The notes beneath the pieces were generated by a model. The model made no database searches and was not told where the DNA came from. It saw only the letters and a program-made list of their open reading frames with translations. Position numbers and translations under genes: made by a program. Below, in pieces: positions 44,978-56,800 of a stretch of DNA of 64,000 bases (positions are counted from its first letter, which is position 1; each line of letters opens with the position of its first letter). Source of the DNA: Closterium sp. NIES-65 (taxonomy: Eukaryota; Streptophyta; Zygnematophyceae; Desmidiales; Closteriaceae); the NCBI GenBank assembly GCA_948144175.1, contig CANXME010002120.1, positions 124,001-188,000 on the forward strand, in the 5' to 3' direction.

Positions 44978-47300
44978 ATACTTTCTAAATGTAGTAGGTT
45001 TTTTCTATTTAATGATTTTATGATGTAGAGTATTATGTAATCACTAATTCTGCAGAATTATATCATCCTTTTTATAGCATAGTCAATGCAGTTTTATATC
45101 AATGAAGCAATAACGTTAAAAATATTGAGATCTGTTGCATACAATCACGTCACTTTATTTTCCACACCTGTGACTATATTGAGTTGTTAATTTCCAGGAA
45201 TACAACAAACTCCTCGATAACGAGCTGAAATATTTAGTTTAGCTGGTTACAATTGAAAATTAATTGCTCAGGTAACCATATCGTAAACGCCAGCACATCT
45301 TCCCAATTGTTCGTCGCAACGGTGTGTACCACCAGTTCCTGCCCTAAACCGATGTTGTTCCTACAGTCCACGTGGCCAATCGAAGCTCACACCTCGAGCT
45401 GATTTCGACCGCAACCTGCAGAATCCGTTCGTTGTTGCTGCGTCAACCACCACACAACCGAACTTACCTTCAGACCGAAAAGTGGTTGTCAACCAGCGTT
45501 GACAGCACCACCTGTTTTGGGCAGATGAATGCCTCATTAACTAGGCAAGCAAAACACGACAGTCAACTCCCACGCTCCTTCACCTCCTCGACTGTTTACT
45601 GCCCCAAACTAGGCGGACATTTTTCTGATGTCTTTTGTCCCCGCTGTAAGCACGTTGAGGCAGAACGGTGGCCCTTGTGGGCTCGGCGGCGCAGAGCGAG
45701 CAGTAGGTGCAGCAGCGAGTGGAGGAGTGGAGGCGACGGCAGGAGAAGGAACGGGGAAAAACATGATCAGAACGCAAGAGAATGTGGGAGGACGGAGCTC
45801 CGAGAGTAACGTCTCGAAGGGCAGACAAAAAGGGAAGGGACCTCAGGGCTGAAGCAACACCTGTTTGGTGAAAGCCTGTGCGATAGTAAGTCGACCGCTA
45901 GAACCGTAACCGCCCTGTTATCGTGATGCTCTCACCTATTTTCCGCCCCTTGTCTCTTCTCCCTTCAGCTCGCTCTCTCTCAACACTCTCTCGCCCTTCA
46001 CCTTGCACTTTTGTCCAACATTCACCTCCTCGCTTCCTCCGGAATATTGAGCATGTGCCCCCCTGCCCTGCAATGCGTTTCCCGCCTCCCCGCTCCCATG
46101 CCCAGGCTTAAAGGGTAACAGCCCGAGCCTTGAACCACTGGGCATCCACGCGCTGAGCCTTGAAGGGGTATAGCCCTTGGTTCAAGTCTGCAGATGCGTC
46201 GACCGTCCATGTGTGACATCTGATCTGCCGTAAGTCCCTTGGCGGTCGGCCGGGATTGCAGCAATTCAGCGGTGAGAAGCAACAAGGGGGCCTCATTTCT
46301 ATCGCAGACATTCCATCCTGTGCACTCAATGTGTGACGTGACGGCCTTCCTTCTTTTCTCCCCTACGGCTGCCATTCTCTGCCTTTATTATGCAACTGCT
46401 GCTTCCACTGTTCTCCACCCACTTGCTCCGGCTCCTATTCCCTCCCCCCCTCCTCTATTCCTCTTGCTGCTCACTGTTCTCCACTTTCCCTTACTCCCAC
46501 CGCGTTCTCCCATGCTGCAACCGCACACCTTCCATTGGTGCTATGCGTGAATGTGCATAGTGTGCGTGCCGCATATGTGGTGTGTCCATGGTGTGAGCAT
46601 GGTATGCATGATGGCGTGTGTGGTGCTTACATGGTGTGTGCATGACGTTTGTGGCACATACACCAGTGCACGGTAATGGTTGACTGGGATCGGAGGTACC
46701 TTCCTTTCATCCACACTCCACACTCCCCTTTCCGTCCTCTTTCCCTCGCCCTACCCTTCCCCTTTCCTCCCATACCATCCCCTTTCTCTCCTCTTCACCT
46801 CTCATTTCCCTAACCTTTCCCTCACCTTACCCTACCCTTTCCCTCCCCCTTTTCTCCCCTTTCCTACACCTTTCCCTCCCGTTCTCCCCCCTTCCCCTCC
46901 TCTTGCCTTCCTCCTTCCCTCCCAAGCCAGACGTGGCGGGAGTGTGGCAGAGCTGCGGAGCACAACCCCCATGTAGGAAAGCTCACTCCTGATTCATCTC
47001 CACAGGTTGCGACAGCTCTCCCTCTTTCTTCCCCTCCCCTTCCCCTCCTCCTCCATGCAACAGACCAGCCGTTGTGTTGGGAGTGGCGGTGCTGCTGAGC
47101 TGATCGGCACGCCCCTCATGGGGACATCATCCACACATCGGGGGACAAACTCCTTGGTCGGAATCAGCTCCAACGTGCTGGACCAGTCCAGATCGCGAGC
47201 CACTCACTCACTGCCTCTTGAAGACATGCCCCTCTGCCTCACCAGGGACAAACTCCTTGGAATCAGCTTCAGCCTGTCGAAGATCGAGAGCTAGTGCCCT
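44978..47300. other. Low-complexity spacer
   Basis: AT-rich to about 45250. Later there is a GT-rich stretch (46550-46680, TGTGGTGTG and ATGGTGTG words) and a C/T-rich stretch (46690-46925). No gene I can support. Confidence 0.4.
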
Positions 47301-47989
47301 TCTGCTCTCATGCTCACCTTGCTCCCATGCTCACCTTGATCCCATGCTCTCCTTGCTCCTATGCCCACCTTTCTCCCATGCTCTCCTTGCTCCCATTCTC
47401 TTTGTGCTCCCTACCAATCGTTTCATGACGCCCATGAACTCTCCTCCTTGACCTTGCTCCTGCCCTCTTGCATGCACACCCCCTCGAGGAGATTTTGGAG
47501 TTGCTGTGGGTGTACTGCAAGGCGGGCGGGAAGGGCACCAGAGATGCCACGGCGCGTGCCTTTGGCCTGTAGCAGCCTCCAGTGGGCCCGCTGGTTTAAG
47601 GTTGCCATGCCAGACGAGGCAAAGCCCAGAGGGTTTTTTGGGAAGTTTATGAGTCTTTTAAAATTTCTGTAGCACAAGTTGCGGTACACCTGCCCTGCCG
47701 CCTTTTAACAAAAAATGATCTCTGCTACCTATGAATGACTTCGAAGGTCCACTACCGTACCCCGACACTGGAAAGCCTGAAAACAGATGTTCTGAATCTC
47801 AAGAATGATGGTGAGGTGATGGCACTACAGGCAGCAGGCCCTTACGGATCCAGATTTTTTCAAGACACTTCCATGAAAGCCACCAGGTACAGATCAGACT
47901 CGTTCATTCACACCACTTTCCATTCCGCGGGTAGATGAATATTTTCAACAAACTACGGGATGATGATATCGTGACTTCCAATCGCCACG

Positions 47990-48821
47990 CAGCTGGGGCA
48001 GCCTGTACAGCTGCTTGATGCCCTCTGCGGTGAACCCCGAGGAGCCATCAAGGTCAATAGACTCCACCTGAGTCATGGAAGAGATTTCCCAAGGGCTGCA
48101 TCTGAGAGGCACGAGATGTTCTTCACGTCCAACGAGGTGCGAGCTGGTGTTGCTGAGAGGATGGCCTGAGAAGGGTTCAGAGGGAAGAACCACAGGGTTA
48201 TCATCACAATCATGTTAGAGCACAAGGCGGTGTTGGTTTGGACACGTGCTGACAAGACAACCAGCACCAGCACCCCAACCACAGCACCTGGAGCAGAAAC
48301 ATGTGGCACCCTGAGCTGAGTGCCCCAGCCATTGACACCACCATCCACGACACTCACAACAACGTACCTCCCATATCTTCTCGGTGTCACGTTTCAGTTG
48401 GTCCAGTTCCGTTCTCAGGGCTGCCACCTCTCCCCTTGTGTTTGGGAACTCCTGCAGATAAAGTCACACAGAATAATGAGCGCGCTTCTTGCAGTACAAG
48501 AGCATTCCCTAAATGCGTCTGCCTTGCTTCCTTGCAGCAACCGGCTCAAGCACCCAGATTCAAGCATTGCTTACCAGCTCACGGTCTGTGAGAGTCCCCT
48601 CCAGCACCAGCAGATGATCCTTGTGTTTTGCCACATCCGCCTTCACGCCCACCAGCTCCTCCACAACCCTTTCTTCCCTCCCCTCAGCTTCCTCCACCTT
48701 CTTCCTGGTTGCTTCGAGCTGCGCAACAAGCGCTCTCACTGTCGTCTCCAGGGCCTCTTGCCTCTTGTGCCATTCACCGCTTTGCCCTAAACTGGCGTCG
48801 ATGGCTTTACTCGCAAACTCC
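47990..48821 (-). CDS. Coiled-coil plus leucine-rich-repeat gene fragment
   Basis: Minus-strand exons with sound splice sites: 48821-48575 (coiled coil, ALVAQLEATRKKVEEAEGRE, ending at GAGCTG/GTAAGC) and 48451-48368 (EFPNTRGEVAALRTELDQL, CTGCAG before, GTACGT after). They join in phase 0. Near 48180-47990 comes LRR-like text in two frames: DVKNISCLSDAAL, then QVESIDLDGSSGFTAEGIKQ with LYRLPQL. A one-base frame change near 48087 separates the halves, so this copy may be broken. Upstream and downstream exons were not found. LRR regions usually bind proteins; no specific role can be given. Confidence 0.45.
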
Positions 48822-48938
48822 CTGTTTGCGGGATGGGAATACACCGGGGAATGATGATTTTTTAAAGCATAGTAATACACAAAAATGTAGACAAAGCAAA
48901 CTCCCTGTTTGCGGGATGGGAATACACCGGGGAATGAA
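48812..48938. repeat. Direct duplication with 85-bp spacing
   Basis: GCAAACTCCCTGTTTGCGGG and the following ATGGGAATACACCGGGGAAT occur at 48812-48853 and again at 48897-48938. The first copy overlaps the minus-strand splice acceptor of the coiled-coil exon. Confidence 0.9.
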
Positions 48939-49673
48939 GATTTATATCCAAAGCAACAAAAAATACAGAAATTCATGAGCAAAAAAATGTATGCTCAGGC
49001 AAGGATGCAAGACTGTAGTGATGAGGAGCGAAACATGCACAGGCACCAAGCGAATGACACTAGAATGGGTATGGGGTATGCATAGAGGAGCAGTCGGTCA
49101 TGAGGAGGGAGGAGCTCCGGAGGACGAACGCCATGAGCAGCCCGTTGACTGCCGCATCCTCTTCAGACGCGCGGGCCATGGAGGGCTCAGATGGAGATCT
49201 CGAAGCACGAGGAAGGAATCTGAAGCGCATGGGAGGAGGACGGAACCTGAGATACATGGGAGGAGGAAGTGGGGAAAAAGCCAGAGGGAGGAGTAAGGGG
49301 TCTGTCAAAACTGGAGGCGGCGGAAGGGACGACCACAAAATATATGATCGCACGAAAGCGCGTCGGATAGGGAGAGAAATGGGCGGAGGGGAGGAAAGGA
49401 GGGGAAAGTTTACCTCGGGGATTCTGTACAATGGCGTGCTTCTTCCAAGGCGGGTTTGTTCTCCTTAGCTTTGCAAAGACGAATCGGCCTCAAGCGGGAA
49501 GGACCTACAGCATTCAGGCAACGTAGTTAGGAGGTTTTCGAAAAGCAAGGGGGCAGAAACATAGTCTCAGCACAAGACATAGGAAAGTCTCAAAGAAGAG
49601 AATCTGCAAAGTCACAGGTGAATTCGACGACAAGAATGGCTACGTGTAAACGGGAAAGCGACGCTGGCCTTGC

Positions 49674-49895
49674 CTATCCTCGTGGCTTCATGCGACGTGA
49701 TCTTGCAGAACGAGGGAAGGCCCAAACGTAGGAGCAACAGGAGGAGAAGAGAAGCAGAGTGGAGATGGCAAGGACTAGAAATGGAACGAGGTGAGAATGG
49801 TGCGTGAGGTTGCTCAACTGGAAGCTGGTGGACGATCGGCGGAAGAATGAAGGCGACTTTGAACCGCGAGATATGCTGTCATGCAGAGAATACAA
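49674..49895 (-). CDS. Short ORF with a hydrophobic segment, possible first exon
   Basis: 73 codons on the minus strand with a hydrophobic run (LVPFLVLAISTLLLFSSC) after a Ser-rich start, as in a signal or anchor sequence. It lies upstream of the coiled-coil/LRR fragment on the same strand and could be its first exon, but no join was established. Confidence 0.18.
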   Translation of the reverse strand: MYSLHDSISRGSKSPSFFRRSSTSFQLSNLTHHSHLVPFLVLAISTLLLFSSCCSYVWAFPRSARSRRMKPRG

Positions 49896-50104
49896 AGGAT
49901 GAATTTCGATTGGATGAGGCGAGGGGCCCTACGGAATAAAACGATGTGAAATGAAACACAGCTGAGGAGCCGAGTGCGCGCGGTGCCTGACGGGATGCTG
50001 GGAGTCGCATCCTACCTTTCGACGCGACTCGCTGTGATCACAAGGCGGAAGGAAGGCGTGACCGTTGTCAGTCATAGCCGTGCTGCGACCCGTGAACGTT
50101 TGTA

Positions 50105-50615
50105 CCGTATGGCCCCGGATATAGGCGCCGTCCGATTAAAGGCGCCGGCGCTTCTATCTGGAGCATGGCGCCTATGGCCGGAATTTGATTATAAGCGCCC
50201 CCCCTAGAAATCCTTTACTTATTATAAGCGCATATGCGATTTGAATTTAAATTCTTGCCTAAAATAGTAACGAAATCCATTTTTGCAGCGAGTCAGATTT
50301 CAATTTTGCTTCATTTGACTCGTGAAGACCTGACTGGCTGCGCGTCCGGTCAGGATGTCCTGGAATGACGTGGCTTTGCCTGTGTGTGAACCCAGAATAT
50401 CGCTTGTGCGAGATTCTGCATTGTGACGCTAAAACATTTCGACTCGGTTGAAATGGCCAGAAGAAAATGAACAATTTGGTGCTCTAAAATTATAATTTCG
50501 TATTTGTCATTATATAAGTGCCGGCGCTTATGGCCGTTACTCAATTACAAGCGCCCCCCCTCAAAAAAATGATTTTATTATAAGCGCATATGCACCTATA
50601 TCCGGGGCCATACGG
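50105..50615. mobile_element. Tc1/mariner-like MITE, 511 bp
   Basis: Perfect 21-base terminal inverted repeats start CCGTATGGCCCCGGATATAG (50105-50125 and 50595-50615) and are flanked by TA on both sides, the target duplication typical of Tc1/mariner elements. Subterminal inverted and direct words (ATTATAAGCGC, GCGCCCCCCCT, AAGCGCATATGC) occur in both halves. No transposase is present. Confidence 0.85.
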
Positions 50616-51518
50616 TAGTACAGCATTGGCAACGGCCTGGACTGTGGCATCCATGCGGCGCGTGGCAAAATTGGACCTCCAATCATCGCAAAATTGCATC
50701 TAAAATGCCTCGTCCTCGTCCTTTTTCGTTAATCAGTTCCGATTTGTGCAGGCCGTGGACGGTCGGCTCCATATAATGTATTTCTGCATGCCCATGGGTG
50801 GCAACTTTGCAACGAGGAAACAGCGGGGATGTCGAAAGCTGGTTGGCTGCTTTCTTGCTCTGATGTCACATTGGGAATGAAAATTGTCGATCGCTAAAAA
50901 ATGGACAACACACGGTGGCACATGGCAAGATCCGAAACAACAGATGGCTGACACTATGACGGCAGCAACGTGAACAAGGCATGAGCGGTCAGTGGAAGAC
51001 AGGGAGGGGAAACAGATGAAGGTGAAATGGAACACAACTAGAGGGGATGGATCCTTGCCTGACTGCCTCCCACCGACGCCACCACCAACCCCACCAGCAA
51101 CCGAGGGGAAAGGGTGGACTCGTTTGCAGCGGACCTGGCTATATGCATTTGGTCAATCTGAAAAGCACTTGATATAATTGGTAACTTCACTCAAACTAGC
51201 CCAATTTTGCATATTTGGCAAGTAAGCAGTGCAGATATAACGTGGGACAAACAGAGAAAAAAGGGTATCATGAACTTAAAAAGGTTCTCTTTAGACCAGG
51301 GGGACTCACTTTCCGGTTATATCCAGAAAAACAGCCACATCTTGTCTAGGTTGCGGAACCTGCCATTCTGATTTGATCAACGGAACTCATGCTGGTGGAT
51401 AGCAGCACATGTGAGGATCAGATGGAGTCTGGGGTGCCGCGGTGAGAGAGAGGATACGCGGGGGAGCGATGATACGCTGGGGGGGCGGACGAGTAGAGCG
51501 AGGCGGGGTGGTGCAGCA

Positions 51519-51710
51519 GCTAAAGTTGCTCGGAGGGCCTGCCCGGGTGGTGAGGGAGGAGCTCATCAGTGAGCTTTTGCACCCGATGGCCTTCAGACGA
51601 CTTTTGAGTCGACTCAAAAGGCAGCTAGAGTTGGTCCGAGGGCCTGCCCCCGGGTAGTGAGGGAGGAGCTCATCACTGAGCGCGTGCACCCGATGGCCTT
51701 CAGACTCACG
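51519..51710. repeat. Tandem duplication, 105-bp period
   Basis: Two imperfect copies of a segment containing GTGAGGGAGGAGCTCATCA and GCACCCGATGGCCTTCAGAC. Between them lies the perfect palindrome CTTTTGAGTCGACTCAAAAG (51601-51620). Confidence 0.85.
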
Positions 51711-51736
51711 TGCCTTGTTGCGCGACAGCCTGCCAC

Positions 51737-51895
51737 ACAGCACACACACGCACACGCATGCACACACACGCACGCGCGCACGCGCGCACACGCACACACA
51801 CAGACACACACACACGCGCACGCACGCACGCGCGCACCCCCCCCACTCCTCCCTCCCCCTCCCCCTCTCCTCCCCCCCCCCCCCCCCCCCCCCAC
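51737..51895. repeat. CA/CG microsatellite and poly-C tract
   Basis: Alternating CACA/CGCA repeats to about 51838, then C-rich sequence ending in a long C run. Both lie just downstream (minus sense) of the last recognised translocator exon. Confidence 0.93.
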
Positions 51896-53462
51896 ACCCA
51901 CAACCACCCAGCATGCAGAAGGCAAGGACGCCCCCCACGGGCATGACGGTGAGGGTCCAGAGGGAGTGAGGCCACGTGTCAAAGTAGGGCAAGGAGGCGA
52001 GCGAAGACCACGGCTCGTGCAGCAGCGAGAAGATGCCGCACACAAGCGCCATCACGGGCGCCAGATACTGCAGCAACGTGAGCAGCAGGTTGGACAGGCC
52101 TGTTGGGGTAGAGGGAGGGCGGACTTGCGGTTGGTGGGAGGCAAGGGGAACTAGGAGCAGTGGGAAGGAGATAGTGGCATGAGGATGGCGTGACCATAGC
52201 AAATATGCGAGGAAGGGTGAGAAACCGGAGGATTGTGGCGTGTGGGAGAGCAAGCACAGCACACAGGCACTGTGGAGCTGGGGCTGCACCCGGCAATATG
52301 AGGTGAGTGAGGAGGAAGGGGCAACGCGACAGATGCTTACCAAGCGTGTCCCTCTGTCACCACTAGAAGCGACGACAGCGTGGTGAGATGGTGAGTAGAT
52401 GTTGTGAACGTAAAGGGTAAACAGGAGACGAAAAGAGTGGGTTAGTCGGTTGATGCAGCAGCACACATAGCAGCACAGCAGCAGCACAGCAGCACACAGT
52501 AGCACAGCAGCACATAGCAGCATACACAGCAGCAGTGAGCAGCGGCTTACCTGGAGGAGCACTTGCAGCAGCACCCATCAGAGACCCGCCATGAATGAGG
52601 CCAGCATGACGAGGATGAAGCCCAGCAGCTCAAACTCCGTCTCCCCCGCCACTGGGAGCACCACACGCCACTCGTGGGCACACCACACGGAATGTCAAAA
52701 GCGCGAATTAAGTCAAAGAACTCTGCTCGACGCCCATGTATAAATCAGGCGTTGCGTTGCAATGCTGATTGGGGGGTGGAGCGCACGGAAATGGTAGTGA
52801 TACAAGAGGAAAACTGAGGCACGGCAGAAAAAAATGTTGGATGGTCATCGAATTACCCTCCCAGCCCCCTCCCCCTTCCGTTCCCCCTTCCGTTCCCCCT
52901 CGTCCCCCCCTCCCCACCCTATGCCGAGCACGCCGACGGAGATGATGAGCCTGGTGCCCACCCATGCTTCTACTCTATGCATCGCAACGTGCTGTGTGTG
53001 TGGAGCGCACCCAAGTGTGAGTGCCACACTGGACCTTTTCTGCAACAGATAAGATATCACAAACGCTTTTGAGTACACCCACGCTTGAGCAAACCCCCGT
53101 AAGCGGATCATTTTGACCAAGGAGACTGCAGTGAATGAAGCAGATAAGATATCGCACAGTGAGGACGAGGGAGAATAAGGGCGGGACAGCGTACCATGGA
53201 GTAGAAGGTGCGGGTGACGAGCGCGAGGGAGAAGCTGGAGAGGGCAATGTCAAGCAATGTGGCCACTGCCGTGGGCACCACTGCATGCACGGGGCAGAGC
53301 ACACAGGGCACAGGCCAACACACGTTTAAACAAGTAAGCATCCATTAGAAAGCCGCCTGAACCGAACCAGCCTCAATCGACAAATTGCAGAACGTGCATG
53401 CACGAGTTCCTGAGCGCGCCCATCCCCATTCTCAATCCCTCCCTCCCACCCACACGGCGAAC

Positions 53463-53515
53463 CTCGCACGAAGTAGTCACGCCAGGAGATGGGGGAGGCG
53501 GGCAGCCACGAGTAG
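53463..53515 (-). other. Duplicate of the translocator second-exon end
   Basis: Reads CAG, then 53 bases encoding PISWRDYFVR, then GTTCGC. It repeats the end of the exon at 53738-53590 (AISWRDYFV), but here the Arg codon is intact (CGA) where the main exon has TGA. It could be an alternative exon or a leftover of local duplication. Confidence 0.6.
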
Positions 53516-53524
53516 CTGCAGAGG

Positions 53525-53580
53525 TGACTTTTGAGGCGACTCAAAAGTCAGTCGACTAGAAACACTTTTGAGTCAACTCA
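53525..53580. repeat. Palindrome cluster of ACTTTTGAGTC type
   Basis: Two imperfect copies of the CTTTTGAGTCGACTCAAAAG palindrome seen at 51601-51620. Probably a small mobile or hairpin unit spread within this gene. Confidence 0.55.
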
Positions 53581-54019
53581 TCAAGTTACCTCACACAAAG
53601 TAGTCGCGCCAGGAGATGGCAGTCACGAGTGGAAGCAGCAGTGAGGCGATGGCGCCCTGCACGAGGAAGTGCACGGTGGTCATGAGCAGTGGCGCTGGTA
53701 AGCGCCGGTGCTTCGCACCGATCAGCACCTTGTTGTACCTGCCCACCCACCCACGGCCACCACCGCCCCGCCACCCACCCACCCACCCACCCACCCATCC
53801 ATCCACCACCGCCCCGCCCGTGCGTACATGCATGGCGATGCGATAGTGCAATGCATAGCGGGAGTGCACAGGTACAGCAGGGGGCGATAAAGGGTTGGTT
53901 ACAAGGGGAGATAGGAACGGGCGAAAGGGCCCTTTAGATGGATGGCCAGCCCAGTGAGAAATTTGATCACGCACTGGGGGAGTGGCAACTACAGGGAGGG
54001 TGGCTACACAGGAAAAGCG

Positions 54020-54174
54020 ACATGCTTACAGGGAGCGCGGCATGCTACAGCGCCATGCTTAGAGCAGCATGCTTACAGGGAGCGCGGCATGCTACAGCGC
54101 CATGCTTAGAGCAGCATGCTTACAGGGAGCGCGGCATGCTACAGCACCATGCTTAGAGCAGCATGCTTACAGGG
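54020..54174. repeat. 47-bp minisatellite spanning a splice donor
   Basis: Three full units and a partial fourth, starting at 54021, 54068, 54115 and 54162, with CATGCTTACAGGGAGCGCGG. The last unit overlaps the donor of translocator exon 1 (minus sense CCT/GTAAGCATGC), so each unit carries a copy of that donor. Confidence 0.88.
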
Positions 54175-54430
54175 AGAGCGCCGTGCTGAAGGTGTGCCAG
54201 AGCAGCACGAGCAGCACCACCTTAACCGCCGACCACAGCCACGGCGCGCACCATGGCGACACGCGCAACGCCGATGCTGACCTAGCAACGTCATCTTCCA
54301 GGTCCGCTGGCACGATAACATCTTCGCTATTCGCCATAGGCCGACTCGATTCCGTGATCGATTTGACCTGGATGGCATTGCTTGTGGCAAGTCGCGGCGA
54401 GAGCAGCGCTTGGCTCTCATTGGTCGACAT

Positions 54431-56060
54431 GATGGCGAACAGGAACAGCTACAATGGTAAACCCTAAACTCCGCATTGATGAATTCTCGTGGCAGGGTGG
54501 CGTGGAGATTCGATCATAGCTCTCAACGCGAAGAGATGGACGAACGCGACTGAGTGTCGCACACAGGGTCGCCAGATCGCAAAATGCTGCGCTTGGAGCT
54601 TTTTTCCAGATAGCGCGTTTTGAGACGTCTCTAAACTAGATTGCTGCGCGTGGAGCTTTCTTTCAGAGCGAGATCGACCCGCGCAGCAAGCGACTGCACG
54701 CGCTAGTCGCTCAAAATGCGGCGCCACTCTGTAGGACGCCGTGACGGAAGCAGGAGAAGCGCCGGAAACGCCAAAAAAAAAAAATCAGCATTCGGTATCA
54801 GTGCGCTTGTGATCGCTTGTGAATCCGGATACCACAAGCGCTTGTGATAACTAGAAACGCCACGCGACTCGTAGATTTTGCGGAAACTAAGATGGTGGGA
54901 TGAGCATGTGAGCATATGTGTGTGCCCGACATTGCAAGAGCCCACTTGAACCTATTCTACGACAGTAGTTCAGCTTGCATGGTTTGCCTAGTTGATGCTC
55001 GGTTACCACTCGTCTCATTCAACGAAGAAGCACGAAGTTGCAAAAGTACAGCTAGCGGGGTACTACCAACAAATGTCGGTCGACAAACGAACAAAGGAAC
55101 ACGAATGTTTAGGATGGCACAGCTGACTCACAAGGCATCGAATTTGGAGTCGCGTCCCAAATTCGTACCGTGCTTGGGCGAAATGAGAACGACGCAGGGC
55201 CTGCTTGTTTGGCACTTCACTTCGCGGATCTAATAGGTTTGCGAAGACATTTTTCATCTCGCAAGACTCGGGAGGAAAATACAAGTGGCAATCGGCTGTG
55301 TATTCTGAAATGGAACGGTTGTGTGGAACTCGAAATTCGAGTACTGGGTTATAATCTGATCTCCCGTATGACTCCTTCCAACTGCAGCTATGTCTAGCCA
55401 CCATAATCTGAGTCGTGACGCATAGTAGGCGTGCATTGCAAGAGCGCTATCTCCCATCGCAAGAGAAGGCGACTCGAATCGCCTCTACGAACCACTACGA
55501 CTTACGGCGGCACCATTCCCTTTGCGACTCGTTCTATACTCCGCGTATCCTGTGCTCTCGTCACTATTTTTTGGTCCGCTCGCTCCGTCGCAACACTTTC
55601 GAATTTGCCGCGTCACGCCATCACGCGCCACGCGCTGCAAATCGACGTACCGCGCCGCCACTGGGACACTTCGAGCCGCGGAAACGATAGTCTAAAAAAC
55701 CCTAGTTAGAGGTAAGCCTCCCCATCCATTCCCCAGTCAGACCTTCGCTTTCAAATCTTTGCAAGCCTGAGGCTCACAACTCATGGTCTAGGCGCTTATA
55801 GTCTGTCAGAGGGGGTCGATGCGCAACTGTTGGTTACACACGGAGTTGCTTACCGATTCTGCACACTGCCAAGAGACTAGCAGAGCCCCTTGACGCATTC
55901 GTTGTCCTTATTAGCATTGCTGCTTTCGCCCTGGTTCACGGAGTCACGCTGTCACTCACCCAGGCAATGACCGTCCATGCATGTGACCCAACTCAGGCTG
56001 TGACCTAGCCTGGACCCTGCGGCCCTTATTACGTCTAAGCTCATTAACCATGATACCATT
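54431..56060. other. Upstream region of the translocator relic and spacer
   Basis: No gene recognised. GCGCTTGTGATCGCTTGTGA and the related ACCACAAGCGCTTGTGATAA form short inverted and direct repeats near 54800-54850. Confidence 0.4.
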
Positions 56061-56067
56061 ATGCTTT

Positions 56068-56425
56068 CAGTGACCTGGGCTCTCACTGACCTGGGCTCTC
56101 ATTGACCTGGGCTCTCGTTGACCTGGGCTCTCATTGACCTGGGCTCTCGTTGACCTGGGCTCTCATTGACCTGGGCTCTCGTTGACCTGGGCTCTCATTG
56201 ACCTGGGCTCTCGTTGACCCGGGCTCTCGTTGACCTGGGCTCTCATTGACCTGGGCTCTCATTGACCCGGGCTCTCATTGACCTGGGCTCTCATTGACCT
56301 GGGCTCTCATTGACCTGGGCTCTCATTGACCTGGGCTTTCATTGACCTGGGCTGTCACTGACCTGGGCTCTCATTGACCTGGGCTCTTATTGACCTGGGC
56401 TCTCATTGACCCGGGCTCGGACTGA
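56068..56425. repeat. 16-bp minisatellite, about 21 units
   Basis: The unit is TGACCTGGGCTCTCAT, with CGT and CCGGG variants. Single TGACCT.G words are also scattered through 56640-57290. Confidence 0.95.
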
Positions 56426-56752
56426 CTTGGGCTTTAATCTAGGCTCTTACCGTTTGCCTGGTGTGTTTCGTTGCCCTGGTTCAGACACTCACGCTGTCAC
56501 TACGCAGTCAAGAATTAGGACGATTTGAAATGGATCTCTTAGCACTGCTAACATAGTAGAAATAGCCTAAAGCTAGGTGCCCAGGTTAGAAACAGTCTAT
56601 GCTTGATTTCAGGGTGCGAAGGTAGAGCGACTTAAAGCTGATGACTAGGTTATCTCTGACCTAACTGCAAGTGACCCTACATTTGTCGAGGCTAACCTAT
56701 GACTGACCTAATCTGTGTCGGGCTTGCTTGTGCTTGGCCTAGCCTGGGACTA

Positions 56753-56800
56753 GGCATGAGCAAATAGCGACTTGTTTTAGTAACGAGGCGATGCGAGTTT
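56753..56800 (+). mobile_element. hAT-like element end
   Basis: CTAGGCATGAGCAAATAGCG resembles the TAGG(G/C)ATGAGCA ends common in hAT transposons and recurs in similar form at 61999 and 63613. The opposite end was not found. Confidence 0.3.

Larger units (their letters stand above)
51909..54430 (-). pseudogene. Sugar-phosphate/nucleotide-sugar translocator-like gene (At1g06470 type), decayed
   Basis: Minus-strand exons: 54430-54171 (ATG start; VKVVLLVLLWHTFSTALSL), 53738-53590 (YNKVLIG, PAPLLMTTVHFLVQGA, ISWRDYFV), 53280-53195 (VVPTAVATLLDIALSSFSLA), a doubtful one near 52975-52920 (TRLIISVGVLG), 52651-52551 (VAGETEFELLGFILVMLASF), a 13-nt microexon 52353-52341, and 52099-51909 (LAPVMALVCGIFSLLHEPW). 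Order and text match the plant TPT/NST transporter family, membrane carriers of Golgi or plastid. CGA-to-TGA stops lie at the end of the second exon and in 52651-52551 (FRW reads L-stop-W). The exon for the CKSAAPIFLLLF segment and the last exons were not found. Most likely a recent pseudogene. Confidence 0.7.

Noticed and set aside
49100-49468. Plus-strand Gly/Arg-rich ORF of 122 codons
   Set aside because: Low complexity, no splice partner or homology recognised; overlapping minus frame equally open.
51657-52154. His/Thr- and Pro-rich ORFs
   Set aside because: Translations of the CA/CG microsatellite and the poly-C tract next to it.
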